Shown here piece after piece: positions 1 through 12,055 of a DNA stretch of 57,911 nucleotides. The notes below the pieces were generated by a model. The model had not been told where the DNA came from. It searched no databases and was given only the letters and a program-made list of their open reading frames with translations. Origin of the DNA: Clostridium algidicarnis DSM 15099 (lineage in GTDB: Bacteria; Bacillota; Clostridia; Clostridiales; Clostridiaceae); the NCBI RefSeq assembly GCF_002934235.1, contig NZ_PTIS01000017.1, forward strand, positions 1-57,911, given 5' to 3'. Numbering within the stretch: the first letter of the stretch is position 1; the number at the start of each line of letters is the position of its first letter. The position numbers were made by a program, and so were the translations under genes.

Positions 1-1
1 C

Positions 2-94
2 CCTGAGCTTGAAAGAATTTCTACCATGCCAGGAAAATGGCAAAAGTTAATTGAACTCTCACAACAACTTATACTAAAAAATCAGGTTGTATAG
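2..94 (+). CDS. C-terminal end of a gene cut by the window edge
   Basis: An open frame enters from the left edge and stops with TAG at 92-94, giving about 30 residues that end ...LILKNQVV. It contains MPGKWQKLIELSQQ. No start, domain or family can be recognised from so short a piece. It could be the tail of a real upstream gene or chance. The 229 bases after it, up to 323, are AT-rich and hold no gene I can support. Confidence 0.3.
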   Translation, partial: PELERISTMPGKWQKLIELSQQLILKNQVV

Positions 95-323
95 ACAAAT
101 CTATGATTTATCTATTGATATAATCAAATTATTTTCACCTATCAGCATTTTGTTAAAAATAAACAGTCTGAAAAGGTGTATTCTTGTTGCTCTTTTTTAA
201 TTTTCCAGAATAAATTTAAAAGTTCTGGTGAAAGAAAAAGTAACACCTCATTATTTTAGAGCACATTTTCACTTTTCAAAGTGTAATTTAAATCTTAAAA
301 TTTTTAATCTGTTTTTTCATAGA

Positions 324-845
324 TTAGTTAACACTATCCAATACTCCTTTTATCTCTTCAAGCTTCTCCTCACTAATATTTGATTTAATAAGTAAACCTA
401 TTATTTCTTCACGCAATATTAATTTTCTTACCTCTCTTAAATTAATATTGACTCCTTGAACTTCTTTTGTTTCTTCTACATCCTTTTTTAAAGAAGTAGT
501 TTCTTTAACTTCTACTATTTTTTCTTCTACATCTATATCATTTTTTAAAGGATTGTTTTCTTGGACTTCTATATCTACTGTTCTAAAAAATGTCTTTTTT
601 TTCAAAATTTCATCATGCAATAATCTATCCTCTTTTTCAAGATGTTCAATCAAAAGTTGTGTGAAATATTTGATCCCTCGAACCGGAATTGGCAAAGGAT
701 TTTCACTCTCCACAGTCATTATAAGCAAATCCTGCTTTTCATCTGTCTTCCAATCGCTTATTATTTTCTTATTCTTTGTAGATGTTCTTTGATAAAGATT
801 ATATTCTTTAACTCTATCTTCAATATACTTTTCTATTTCTATCAT
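324..845 (-). CDS. Hypothetical charged protein
   Basis: Family not recognised. With the start at the ATG at 845, which has AAGGA seven bases upstream, the protein is 173 residues. The frame stays open to a TTG at 1022 (232 residues), but I see no ribosome-binding site there, so the shorter form is preferred. The first half contains a proline-bearing segment (ENPLPIPVRG). The second half is rich in Glu, Lys and Val with a likely coiled coil, and ends in a short amphipathic helical stretch (EEKLEEIKGVLDSVN). There is no signal peptide or membrane segment in the short form. It is a lone gene on the minus strand with no informative neighbour. Confidence 0.55.
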   Translation of the reverse strand: MIEIEKYIEDRVKEYNLYQRTSTKNKKIISDWKTDEKQDLLIMTVESENPLPIPVRGIKYFTQLLIEHLEKEDRLLHDEILKKKTFFRTVDIEVQENNPLKNDIDVEEKIVEVKETTSLKKDVEETKEVQGVNINLREVRKLILREEIIGLLIKSNISEEKLEEIKGVLDSVN

Positions 846-1192
846 TCTGATATCCTTGTTTGCCAAGCTCAAAAAAATAATGTACTTATAATTTAACCTT
901 TTTAATTTTAATATCAATTTTAAAACTTCCTTTCTTTTACTTAATATATGACTTTTATAGATGTTCAACTTGCCTTGAGATAGAACTGAGCTTTCCTCGA
1001 ATTTATAGTAACACCAATTCAAGTGGTTGTAAAGCTTTTTTTACCATTAAATAAATAAAGACTTCTAAAAAAGAACATATTTAATTTAAACACTTAATCT
1101 TTATAGTATAATAAAATAATAATTGTTCTAACTAACACAACTTATAATCATAATTATAATATAAATAAAATTAATTAAAAGGAAGTATTGTA

Positions 1193-1546
1193 ATGGATTC
1201 CACAATAGCATTTGCTTACCACCCATCAATAGCCTTATTAAAAATTGATAATATGGAGTTTGATTTGATAACTGATACTAAAGAAAATGATAAGATTTTC
1301 AAACAACTTTCTAAAGTTAATGATTTTGACTATTATTATATCAATCAGATACTAATAATCCCCGACCCACTACCATCTCCTAGATTAAATTGGTCTAAAA
1401 AAGTTATAATAAATAATTTAGAGATAGACTGCAAAGGAAAATTTCCAGCTTTTTTTCATTACAATAATAATGAAAATATTATTTTCGCTAATTCTTTAAC
1501 ATTTCCAGAATATATTTTTTTAAAAAATAATATTGATACTATTTAA
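1193..1546 (+). CDS. Hypothetical 117-residue protein
   Basis: Family not recognised. The start ATG follows GGAAG at a normal distance. The sequence is rich in Asn, Ile, Phe and Tyr, with no Cys pairs, membrane segment or signal peptide. It has a central PDPLPSPRLNW stretch. It is a single gene between unrelated units, and is followed by a strong inverted repeat that could end its transcription as well as that of guaA. No function can be proposed. Confidence 0.55.
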   Translation: MDSTIAFAYHPSIALLKIDNMEFDLITDTKENDKIFKQLSKVNDFDYYYINQILIIPDPLPSPRLNWSKKVIINNLEIDCKGKFPAFFHYNNNENIIFANSLTFPEYIFLKNNIDTI

Positions 1547-1601
1547 TGTTATTATAATAAATCCTTTTGGTGGTGGAATTGGTGGGGAACTATATAAAAT
1601 T

Positions 1602-1651
1602 AAGCCTATTTTACAAGTTATTAATCATAATAAACACTGTAAAATAGGCTT
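1602..1651 (-). terminator. Terminator shared by guaA and the 1193-1546 gene
   Basis: A perfect 14-bp inverted repeat (AAGCCTATTTTACA at 1602-1615 with its complement at 1638-1651) sits between two converging genes. T-rich sequence follows on both strands, so it can work both ways. Confidence 0.8.
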
Positions 1652-1676
1652 TCTCATTTCAAATTATATATATGTT

Positions 1677-3209
1677 TTACTCCCACTCAATAGTTGAAGG
1701 TGGCTTTGAGGTTATATCATAGACTATTCTATTAACGTCTTTCACTTCATTAACTATTCTTCTAGAGATTTTATCTAGTACTTCGTAGGGAATTCTACTC
1801 CAATCTGAGGTCATACCATCAGAAGAGTTTACTGCTCTTAAAGCTATTGTATGACAATAAGTTCTCTCATCGCCCATAACTCCTACTGACTGTATATTAG
1901 GAAGGCATGCAAAGTACTGCCATATGTTCTCTTCAAGTCCAGCATTTGAAATTTCTTCTCTCATTATAGAATCCGCTTCTCTAACTATGCTTAACTTTTC
2001 TTCTGTAACTTCTCCTAATACTCTTATAGCAAGTCCTGGACCTGGGAAAGGCTGTCTCCAAACAAGTTTATGTGGTATTCCAAGTTCCTCACCTACAGCT
2101 CTAACTTCATCTTTAAACAATTCTCTTAGAGGTTCTATAAGTTTAAAGTTCATATCTTCTGGAAGTCCCCCTACATTGTGATGACTCTTTATTACAGCAG
2201 AGGTATCCGTACCGCTTTCTACTACATCTGGGTATATAGTACCTTGAACTAAGAAGTCTATTTCACCTAGTTTATTTGCTTCTTCTTCAAATATTCTAAT
2301 GAATTCTTCTCCAATTATCTTCCTTTTCTTTTCAGGTTCTGAAACAGATTTAAGTTTTGAAAGAAATCTATCTTTCGCATTTACCCTTATTATATTTAAA
2401 TCAAATTCTTCTTTAAATACCTTTTCTACCATGTCACCTTCATCTTTTCTAAGTAAACCATGGTCTACAAATATACAGGTTAATTGCTTCCCTACAGCTT
2501 TATGAATCAAAAGTGCTGCTACAGAAGAATCTACCCCTCCTGATAATGCACATATAAGTTTTTTATCTCCTACTATGCTTTTTATTTCTTTTATCTTTTC
2601 TTCTGCAAATGAAGCCATAGTCCAGCTTTTTTCTAATTTACATATCTTATATAAAAAGTTTTCTATCATTAATCTTCCAGCCGGTGTATGTTCTACTTCT
2701 GGATGAAATTGAACTCCATATAATGCCTTTTCTGAATTTTCTATAGCTCCTACAGGACATTTTGGAGTTGTAGCTATTATTTCAAATCCTTTTGGCTCTT
2801 TAGTTATAAAATCCGTATGACTCATCCAACATTGTTCTTTTTCACTAACACCTTTAAATAACAAACTGTTATTATCTATATTTATATCAGTTTTCCCATA
2901 TTCTCTTCCTGTAGATGCCTTAACTTCTCCACCAAGTACGTGAGCCATAAGCTGAGCTCCATAACAAATACCTAGTATAGGCACTCCTATATTAAATATT
3001 TCTTCACTAATAGTTGGTGAGTTATCACCATAAACACTATTAGGTCCACCTGTAAAAATCATACCTTTAGGTGACTTTTCTTTTATCTTTTCTATGTTGT
3101 AAGTATAAGGAATGATTTCGCAATATATACCACATTCCCTAACCCTTCTAGCTATTAACTGACTATACTGACCACCAAAATCTATTACTAAAACTAAATC
3201 TTTATTCAT
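1677..3209 (-). CDS. guaA: GMP synthase (glutamine-hydrolysing)
   Basis: Converts XMP to GMP using ATP and glutamine, the last step of de novo guanine nucleotide synthesis. Of 510 residues, the N-terminal part is a class I glutamine amidotransferase: nucleophile Cys in GICYGAQL (about residue 83) and the His/Glu pair in [11 protein letters not shown]. It is followed by the ATP-pyrophosphatase domain with the SGGVDSS P-loop (about residue 224) and the dimerisation domain ending in KPPSTIEWE. Length and ends are those of a full GuaA. The start ATG follows AGGAGG. It lies 75 bases after guaB on the same strand, with no terminator between, so both are probably read from one riboswitch-controlled transcript. 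Confidence 0.97.
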   Translation of the reverse strand: MNKDLVLVIDFGGQYSQLIARRVRECGIYCEIIPYTYNIEKIKEKSPKGMIFTGGPNSVYGDNSPTISEEIFNIGVPILGICYGAQLMAHVLGGEVKASTGREYGKTDINIDNNSLLFKGVSEKEQCWMSHTDFITKEPKGFEIIATTPKCPVGAIENSEKALYGVQFHPEVEHTPAGRLMIENFLYKICKLEKSWTMASFAEEKIKEIKSIVGDKKLICALSGGVDSSVAALLIHKAVGKQLTCIFVDHGLLRKDEGDMVEKVFKEEFDLNIIRVNAKDRFLSKLKSVSEPEKKRKIIGEEFIRIFEEEANKLGEIDFLVQGTIYPDVVESGTDTSAVIKSHHNVGGLPEDMNFKLIEPLRELFKDEVRAVGEELGIPHKLVWRQPFPGPGLAIRVLGEVTEEKLSIVREADSIMREEISNAGLEENIWQYFACLPNIQSVGVMGDERTYCHTIALRAVNSSDGMTSDWSRIPYEVLDKISRRIVNEVKDVNRIVYDITSKPPSTIEWE

Positions 3210-3284
3210 GCAATCCTCCTAAGTTAATATATACTTTTAAGCTCATATAATTTCGATTCTATATACTTTTGATTATATATACCT

Positions 3285-4769
<1,485 letters not shown>

Positions 4770-4821
4770 TTAAGATATTATTGCAAGAATTTTAAATTGA
4801 AATAATCAAACTAGTATTCCC

Positions 4822-4971
4822 ATCAAGTGATTCTTAGACACAGGTGGAGTTTGCTTATAAGGAACACCTCTCTCCATCTGTGCCTTAGAAGAACTTATCC
4901 AGGGGCGTAGCAACAGTTATCCCTCACCTTGAAGAGTATAGGGGTGTTACGGATGGTAGCCATCGGATAAA
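4822..4971. repeat. 150-bp dispersed structured repeat, copy 1
   Basis: One of three copies (others at 25184-25331 and 40492-40638) that share a start (ATCAAGTGATTCTTAGAC) and an end (TGGTAGCCATCGGATAA). Predicted elements, read on the + strand: a 13-nt stem (4831-4843 with 4878-4890), a C-rich/G-rich hairpin (CCTTGAAGAG centre) and a small hairpin GATGG-TAG-CCATC. This copy lies inside the guaBA leader, between the guanine riboswitch and guaB, and is transcribed as its complement in that mRNA. It could be a small RNA gene or a miniature mobile element. I do not recognise the family. Confidence 0.8.
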
Positions 4972-5044
4972 TAAACAAAAACATACCAATTCTCACTTTA
5001 CTCTAAGTGAAAATTAATATGTCTTTAAAAGATATATTAATCCC

Positions 5045-5110
5045 CACTCATAGTCGAATATTTTTGGTATTCGGTAGATACTCCCAACCTTATTTTGGGT
5101 ATATATGAGT
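5045..5110 (-). promoter_or_regulatory. Guanine (purine) riboswitch aptamer for guaBA
   Basis: On the minus strand the sequence has the purine riboswitch layout: P1 stem ACTCATA...TATGAGT, a P2 hairpin (ACCCAAAATAAGGTTGGG), the J2/3 core GTATCTACC, a P3 hairpin (GAATACCAAAAATATTC) and the 3' strand GACTATGAGTG. The C in GACTATG, where adenine riboswitches have T (GATTATG), predicts guanine or hypoxanthine recognition. Downstream, two hairpins at about 4985-5040, the second followed by a T-rich run, look like the expression platform. The controlled genes make GMP, as expected. Confidence 0.93.
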
Positions 5111-5176
5111 TGAATATATTCCTGCATAATTTTATAAATTTGAATTTAAAATTTCTTTATTTAAATATTTGTTAGT

Positions 5177-5205
5177 ATTATACTTCAAGAAAGATGTTAA
5201 TGCAA
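5177..5205 (-). promoter_or_regulatory. Promoter of guaBA
   Basis: Read on the minus strand: -35 TTGCAT (5200-5205), a 17-base spacer and -10 TATAAT (5177-5182). It lies about 70 bases upstream of the riboswitch aptamer, the right place for a leader transcript. Confidence 0.7.
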
Positions 5206-5240
5206 TAGGAATTCAGGCTAATTTTGAAAAATATCTAAAA

Positions 5241-5270
5241 AAGCTACTCAATTTTTATTTTGAATAGCTT
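5241..5270 (-). terminator. Terminator of the prepilin gene
   Basis: Stem AAGCTACTCAA (5241-5251) with TTGAATAGCTT (5260-5270), one mismatch, followed on the minus strand by a run of six T. It lies 50 bases after the prepilin stop. Confidence 0.7.
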
Positions 5271-5321
5271 AAATATACTTTATTAGGTTTTTCTCTTCTC
5301 TATTAACTTTTTATAATTAAA

Positions 5322-5717
5322 TTACTCGCTAGCACCAACATCATCAGTGGGATAAATCACTTCTTTATCAATCATAATTACTATATTCTCATCAGTTTTA
5401 GATATAACAAAGTCTCCTTCCTTTGCTTTTGGTTTTGGTATAACTTGAATGTATTTTTTTATTCTGCTATCATTAATTGAAAGTACACCTTTTTCGAAAT
5501 CGGTATCTTTAATTTCATCATTTGCAATACAAGTATTAACTACATTATATATAGTTCTAGCATTAGCTAAATCTGTTTTTATCTTAGCATCCTTTGTAAC
5601 ATTAGAAAACTTTGGTACGATTAATGTTGCTAAGATACCTATAATTGATATAACTATTAAAAGCTCTATTAATGTAAACCCCTTCTTTTTTTTATTTGTT
5701 CTAGAAAATTTTCTCAC
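5322..5717 (-). CDS. Type IV prepilin-like protein
   Basis: A 131-residue protein with a classic class III signal: short basic leader, cleavage site KKKKG|FTLIE with the conserved Glu at +5, then about 20 hydrophobic residues (LLIVISIIGILATLIVP). Prepilin peptidase would cut after Gly and methylate the new Phe. The rest is a small, mostly hydrophilic head. The start is a GTG with AAAGGAG seven bases upstream. It stands alone with its own terminator; no pilus ATPase, platform protein or prepilin peptidase is nearby, so assembly proteins must be encoded elsewhere. It may be a pilus or pseudopilus subunit; which one cannot be told. Confidence 0.85.
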   Translation of the reverse strand: MRKFSRTNKKKKGFTLIELLIVISIIGILATLIVPKFSNVTKDAKIKTDLANARTIYNVVNTCIANDEIKDTDFEKGVLSINDSRIKKYIQVIPKPKAKEGDFVISKTDENIVIMIDKEVIYPTDDVGASE

Positions 5718-5871
5718 TTTATTTATCTCCTTTAATTTTTATTAGGTATACTCCTAAAGTTTCATCATTAATGCTTTATATTAAGAAGTGTACAATATCA
5801 TATACCTAGCTATAATTCTTAACTCAATTCATATAGCTTATTCATAATTTTTAACTATTTTTAAATAAATT

Positions 5872-5916
5872 AAAATACCTCTTTAATATATACTCCATAT
5901 ATTAAAGAGGTATTTT
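5872..5916. terminator. Perfect 20-bp hairpin downstream of groEL
   Basis: Arms at 5872-5891 and 5897-5916 are perfectly complementary over 20 bases with a five-base loop (ACTCC). It sits between the prepilin gene and the groEL terminator and may act as a second, back-up terminator for groEL. Confidence 0.6.
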
Positions 5917-5954
5917 ATTTATACTATATTATTTATACTATATTATTTGATAAA

Positions 5955-5986
5955 AAAAGATGTTTTGGCAATCCAAAACATCTTTT
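5955..5986 (-). terminator. groEL terminator
   Basis: Fourteen-bp perfect stem (AAAAGATGTTTTGG and complement) with a four-base loop, followed on the minus strand by a T run. It starts about 20 bases after the groEL stop. Confidence 0.85.
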
Positions 5987-6007
5987 AATATTAAGTTTTT
6001 GTTTATT

Positions 6008-7633
<1,626 letters not shown>

Positions 7634-7679
7634 TTATATTCACCCTCCTGAAATAATATTATGATTCTCCTATGTGTTA

Positions 7680-7964
7680 CTATTCAACAATAGCTAATAT
7701 ATCATCTTGTTTTAAAATAGTGTACTCTTCTGCATCAAGTTTAACTTCTGTACCTGCATACTTAGAGAATAATACCTTATCTCCAACCTTTACTTCCATC
7801 TTAATATCTTTTCCCTCTACATATCCACCAGGTCCTACTGCTACTACTGTTGCTTCTTGAGGTCTTTCCTTTGCTGTACCAGTTAAAACTATTCCGCTTT
7901 TAGTTTTTTCTTCTGCTTCTAATCTCTTTATTACTACCCTGTCTCCAAGTGGTCTAATATTCAT
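7680..7964 (-). CDS. groES: Co-chaperonin GroES (Hsp10)
   Basis: Ninety-four residues, the usual size. It forms the seven-subunit lid of the GroEL chamber. Recognisable features are the start MNIRPLGDRVVIK, the mobile-loop region EEKTKSGIVLTGTAKE that docks to GroEL, and GDKVLFSKYAGTEVK. The start ATG follows AAGGAGGGG. It is the first gene of the operon, directly behind a perfect CIRCE operator. Confidence 0.98.
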   Translation of the reverse strand: MNIRPLGDRVVIKRLEAEEKTKSGIVLTGTAKERPQEATVVAVGPGGYVEGKDIKMEVKVGDKVLFSKYAGTEVKLDAEEYTILKQDDILAIVE

Positions 7965-8024
7965 TTAAACCCCTCCTTAATGTATTTATTTTTATTTTAT
8001 ATAAATTAATTGATTACCTTATTG

Positions 8025-8051
8025 TTAGCACTCTATTTGAATGAGTGCTAA
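8025..8051. promoter_or_regulatory. CIRCE operator (HrcA site) of groESL
   Basis: Perfect inverted repeat TTAGCACTC-N9-GAGTGCTAA, the known operator of the heat-shock repressor HrcA. It lies about 60 bases upstream of groES and just downstream of the promoter. Confidence 0.97.
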
Positions 8052-8061
8052 TACAATTCTT

Positions 8062-8090
8062 ATAATAAAGAATAATCAACATAAATTCAA
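8062..8090 (-). promoter_or_regulatory. groESL promoter
   Basis: On the minus strand: -35 TTGAAT (8085-8090), a 17-base spacer and -10 TATTAT (8062-8067). CIRCE starts about ten bases downstream, so bound HrcA would cover the transcription start. Confidence 0.7.
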
Positions 8091-8316
8091 ATTTACTTAA
8101 ATATCTAATATCCTTAATATTTGCATTAATATGCGAATTACTCCCTCTTAGTAGCTATTACACAAGATTTCTTCCATTTTGTAATTTAAGTTGTTTTATA
8201 TTGCTATTTTTATATTATAATAGAATCTATATATTATAATATAATCCGTATATAACTATATATTCTCCTTTTAATTAATATTCAAATAATCAAATTTTAT
8301 GATAGGAGCGCTTAAT

Positions 8317-8958
8317 ATGAACAAACTAAATAAATTAATTTCATTATTATGTGGTATAGCCTTAGCCGTATTTTTATTAACTTCTAGTACAATATTTGCT
8401 TTAAATTTTAAAACCTTATATAAAATTGATACAACTAGATTAAATATTCCTTTAGAGGCTAATATAAGTAAGGAAGCTACCATAAAAAATTATACTATAC
8501 TTATCGATTATCTTAACCCTCTTAATAATGATGATTTGATTTTTGAAGACTTTTTTATGTCCCATGAGGGAAGAGAACACTTCGTCGATGTAAAAAATAT
8601 ATTTAATATCATAACTTATGTTTCTCTTTTCACCTTTATATTATCCCTAATCTTAATAGCTCACCTTTCAAGGCTAAGAAACTTTTCTTTTCTAAAATAT
8701 TCTTATTTTATGTTAATATTAATTCCTTTAACATTGGCTATACCTTTTATAATAAACTTCGATAAATCTTTTGTAACATTTCATGAAATATTCTTTTCAA
8801 ATGATTATTGGTTATTTGACCCTATAAAAGATCCTATTATAAATATCTTACCTCAGGAATTCTTTTTTCATGAGTCTATGCTTATATTATCGCTTTTAGT
8901 AGTATGTTCAATAATTCTTATATTCTTACATAAAAAGCTAAACAAAAACAAAATTTAA
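8317..8958 (+). CDS. TIGR01906/DUF1461-type integral membrane protein
   Basis: A 213-residue membrane protein with an N-terminal membrane segment (about residues 7-29), a roughly 85-residue external loop, and three further segments near residues 95-115, 128-148 and 187-205. The loop motifs and the C-terminal FF/D..W.FDP.KDPII..LPQEFF pattern are those of the TIGR01906/DUF1461 family, which has no known function. I use the ATG at 8317, with AGGAG upstream; the ATG six codons earlier (8299) has no such site and overlaps it. It is a single gene running opposite to its neighbours. Confidence 0.75.
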   Translation: MNKLNKLISLLCGIALAVFLLTSSTIFALNFKTLYKIDTTRLNIPLEANISKEATIKNYTILIDYLNPLNNDDLIFEDFFMSHEGREHFVDVKNIFNIITYVSLFTFILSLILIAHLSRLRNFSFLKYSYFMLILIPLTLAIPFIINFDKSFVTFHEIFFSNDYWLFDPIKDPIINILPQEFFFHESMLILSLLVVCSIILIFLHKKLNKNKI

Positions 8959-8983
8959 AAATTCGTAGTTTAGAAAGATAAAT

Positions 8984-10477
8984 TTATCTTTCTAAATTTA
9001 TCTTTTCAAATTCTTTTAATCTATCATTTTCAATTACAGACTTTTTACTAGCTTCGTTACTAAATTTAATAAATAGGCCCTTTGACTTCATTGGTGGTAA
9101 TAGCGTAGCAGGGCCTCCAGTGCATCCACCCTCACACATCATACCTTCAATAAAGTTACCACCAAGTCTTCCAACCTTCGCCATAGTCATAGCCTTTTTA
9201 ATTTCAATAGCACCACTTACCCTCACAGGTTTGAAATCTACCTTTATATTGCTATCTTTTATAAAGTTCTCAATAGCTGCTGTAAGTCCTCCACCATTTG
9301 CAAATCCTCTTCCAAATATAGACGCCTCATCAATTGCTTGCTCTTCACAATTTTCAGGGTCTACACTAAATGCATCCATAATTGCTGCTATTTCTTCAAA
9401 TGTTAACACATAATCTACATCACCTTTTAATTCATCTCTTGTAGCCTCACTCTTTTTAGCCACACAAGGCCCTACAAATATTACCTTTGCTAAATTATCT
9501 TTTGATTTAATAAATCTAGCTGTAGCTATCATAGGAGATACAGTTGTTGAAACTCTTTCTATTTCATCTGGAAACTTTTTTTCTATAAAATTCATAAATC
9601 CTGGGCAACAGGAATTAGTCATATACTTATGGCCTTTTTCCATTCTTTCCACAAACTCTTTGCCTTCATGAACTGTTACAGCATCTGCTCCACAAGCCGC
9701 TTCAAATATATCTTTAAACCCCACCTTTTTAAAGGCATCTCTAACTTTCCCCATAGTTACTTTAGGTCCAAACTGTCCTGCAATAGCTGGAGCTACCACT
9801 GCATAAATATTAGAATCTTCTTTTGATAATTCCTGAACTACAGGAACTATATAGCTCTTATCTGATATTGCCCCAAAAGGACATGCAGATATACAACTTC
9901 CACAATTTATACAATGTTCTTCTTCTATTATAGCTCGTCTATCTTCCTCTCTTACTTCTAAGGCCCCCGTAGGACAAGATACCTTGCAAGGTCGCATAAC
10001 TTCGGATATAGCATCATAAGGACATGCTTTTTTACACAATCCACATTCCTTACACAATTCTTGATTTATATAAGCTTTACCAGCCACTCTAATCATTGCA
10101 TTAGCTGGACAGACCTCCATACATTTGTGAGCTATGCACCCTCTACAGGCTTCTGTTACATTATATTTATTTATAGGGCACCTATCACAGGCAGCTTCTA
10201 TTATATATACTATTTGCTTTTTATCTTTAATATCAATAAATTCGATTTTAGGATGATCACCATCTGGAAGACATCCCATAGCCAATTTAACTCTCTCATT
10301 TAATATAGATCTTTCCTTATGAACACAACATCTATAAGTAGGGGTATTTCCACTAATAATTTTATATGGTATACTTTTTAAATTTTCATCATCAAGCTTA
10401 TCTTCAATAGCTAATACAGCAACATCTTTTAAAACTTCATGCTTTAATCTTTTTAATTGAGTTTCAAAATGGAACAT
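8984..10477 (-). CDS. [FeFe]-hydrogenase, group B type
   Basis: Probably interconverts protons and H2 using ferredoxin-type electrons. The first third is cysteine-rich, with ferredoxin-like clusters (CRGCIAHKCMEVCP, CKECGLCKKACP, CINCGSCISACP) at about residues 110-205. The catalytic H-cluster motifs follow: NSCCPGF (L1, with CP-F rather than the usual CP-W), GPCVAKKSEA (L2) and EGMMCEGGCTGGPATL (L3). The CCPxF form and the N-terminal layout match the group B monomeric enzymes, whose role in cells is poorly known. I use the ATG at 10477; a GTG three codons upstream overlaps the GAGGTG site. It is a single gene with no maturation genes (hydE, hydF, hydG) nearby. Confidence 0.88.
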   Translation of the reverse strand: MFHFETQLKRLKHEVLKDVAVLAIEDKLDDENLKSIPYKIISGNTPTYRCCVHKERSILNERVKLAMGCLPDGDHPKIEFIDIKDKKQIVYIIEAACDRCPINKYNVTEACRGCIAHKCMEVCPANAMIRVAGKAYINQELCKECGLCKKACPYDAISEVMRPCKVSCPTGALEVREEDRRAIIEEEHCINCGSCISACPFGAISDKSYIVPVVQELSKEDSNIYAVVAPAIAGQFGPKVTMGKVRDAFKKVGFKDIFEAACGADAVTVHEGKEFVERMEKGHKYMTNSCCPGFMNFIEKKFPDEIERVSTTVSPMIATARFIKSKDNLAKVIFVGPCVAKKSEATRDELKGDVDYVLTFEEIAAIMDAFSVDPENCEEQAIDEASIFGRGFANGGGLTAAIENFIKDSNIKVDFKPVRVSGAIEIKKAMTMAKVGRLGGNFIEGMMCEGGCTGGPATLLPPMKSKGLFIKFSNEASKKSVIENDRLKEFEKINLER

Positions 10478-10658
10478 AATATACACCTCTTTAAAATAAA
10501 TACTTGTACTATCTTAAATATTTTAAAATTAGTACAGTTAGAAACGCTATCAGTAAACAATTTCATTTCTATTATATCAGATTTACATTAAAATAGTATC
10601 AACCTTTTTGATGTTTTTACGTTATTATTATCTTTTTAAACCTTGATTAAATCAAATT

Positions 10659-10699
10659 AAAGGTAGGATATATAAACCTTTTTTATATTTCCTACCTTT
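10659..10699 (-). terminator. Terminator of the DNA glycosylase gene
   Basis: Stem AAAGGTAGGA (10659-10668) with TCCTACCTTT (10690-10699), extended by weaker AT pairs, about 100 bases after the glycosylase stop. The rest of the 10478-10802 gap is AT-rich; I see no further gene or site. Confidence 0.6.
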
Positions 10700-10802
10700 A
10701 ATAAATAAGTATAATCATATTAAAATTATTTGTTCACTAATATAATCAAATTTATGTTCATTGCAAGTTACGTAACATTTTAGCTAAGCAGTAATTTACT
10801 TT

Positions 10803-11747
10803 CTACATTTTAATACTATTTTCTCTTGCATAATAAAATAAATATTGTTGTGCAAATCCTGAAAGTTCATTAAATCTGTCTTTCCCAAATTCTCGTATTT
10901 TCTTTAAGGAAACATCTGGTGCTAAATAAAAATGTTGCATAGCTCTTTTAACCCATACATCCACCGGAAAAGCTGAATACTTTTGCATAGAAAATAGCAT
11001 TATGCAATCTGCAACTTTAGGACCTATTCCCGAAAAGTTTTGAAGGCTTAAATGGCAAGTATCATCATCACAGCTTTTAATATAATGTAAATCATACTTT
11101 CTTGCATCTTCTATTTCTGCTTCATCCACTATGCCTTCATTCTTTATCTTTTCACATAAGACTTTAGCCTTATAAATTTTGTCTACAGAATCCTTTATAT
11201 ATTTTGCTCTAAATCCAACACTACAACCACCAATATCCTCTAATGAAACCCCTTGTAAATCTTCTATTCTAGGAAATGCATAATATGTCTTTCCTTTATA
11301 CTCAATAGGCTTTCCCCACTTACTGCTTATATTGTTTATAGCCCTTTTTATCATAGGTATTCTGTTGTTGGCAGATATTATAAAAGATATAGTAATTTCA
11401 AAAGGTTCTTGCCGAAGTATCCTTATTCCATCACCAAAATTCACAGCTCTTTTTAGTAAAGGATCTTTGCTAAGTTCTAGCTTTATGTCCTTATAGTCTC
11501 TTTGAAGATCAAAGTACTCTTCCCAAATATTTTTAAATTCCTCTTCTGTAGTATTATATATAAGTACATCTTCATCTCTTTTTTCTAATTCTATAACCCT
11601 CTCAAAAGCAACTCCTATATAATTTCCATTTTCTTCTCTATCCCATCTGAAGCATTGACCACAATCAAATATGTGTATAAGATTAAAATTTTTAACTTTT
11701 TTTATAATTATCCCCTTATCAAAACTTTCAATATTTTTATAATCCAT
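10803..11747 (-). CDS. 8-oxoguanine DNA glycosylase (OGG1-type)
   Basis: Removes oxidised guanine from DNA in base excision repair. The 314 residues match the eukaryote-type OGG family: an N-terminal region with the FDCGQCFRW motif and a helix-hairpin-helix followed by the catalytic Lys and Asp (FSGIGPKVADCIMLF... then AFPVDVWVKRAM). The Lys in GPKVADC is the expected Schiff-base residue and the Asp in PVDVW the expected acid. The start ATG follows AAAGGAG. It is a single gene between the hydrogenase and nfn, with no operon partner. Some members are annotated as 3-methyladenine glycosylase 2; the GPKVADC motif argues for OGG1. Confidence 0.88.
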   Translation of the reverse strand: MDYKNIESFDKGIIIKKVKNFNLIHIFDCGQCFRWDREENGNYIGVAFERVIELEKRDEDVLIYNTTEEEFKNIWEEYFDLQRDYKDIKLELSKDPLLKRAVNFGDGIRILRQEPFEITISFIISANNRIPMIKRAINNISSKWGKPIEYKGKTYYAFPRIEDLQGVSLEDIGGCSVGFRAKYIKDSVDKIYKAKVLCEKIKNEGIVDEAEIEDARKYDLHYIKSCDDDTCHLSLQNFSGIGPKVADCIMLFSMQKYSAFPVDVWVKRAMQHFYLAPDVSLKKIREFGKDRFNELSGFAQQYLFYYARENSIKM

Positions 11748-12000
11748 AGCTTTTCTCCTTTAACTATTTCCTTTATATTTTGAAAATAACAGTTCAAGGT
11801 ATGACATATCTCTTAATACGCCTTAATTTCTCTAATAAATATTATTATAAGATAACTCTATTCTAAAATCAAATATAGAGTTATTAAATGCCAGTTTTTC
11901 AGAATTATAGTCTACTATCTTTAGTGTATAATCAATAATAGACTATCATATTAAAAAAGTTTTGCTTTTAGAGATAATTAATACAAATAAGGAAGACAAA

Positions 12001-12040
12001 AGAGCCTTTTAATGTACTTTTATACATATTAAAAGGCTCT
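12001..12040 (-). terminator. nfnAB terminator
   Basis: AGAGCCTTTTAAT-type arm at 12001 pairs with ATTAAAAGGCTCT ending at 12040; T-rich sequence follows on the minus strand. It begins 16 bases after the nfnB stop. Confidence 0.8.
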
Positions 12041-12055
12041 CATTATATAGCTCTA

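Noticed and set aside
657-690. Fragment resembling a tRNA T-arm (CCCTCGAACCGG)
   Set aside because: No matching acceptor, D or anticodon arms can be drawn, and it lies within a coding frame.
553-896. Plus-strand frames opposite the first hypothetical gene
   Set aside because: They lack ribosome-binding sites, overlap each other and mirror the minus-strand gene; shadows.
4822-4971. Repeat copy 1 as part of the riboswitch expression platform
   Set aside because: The same sequence occurs at two places with no riboswitch, so it is an independent element.
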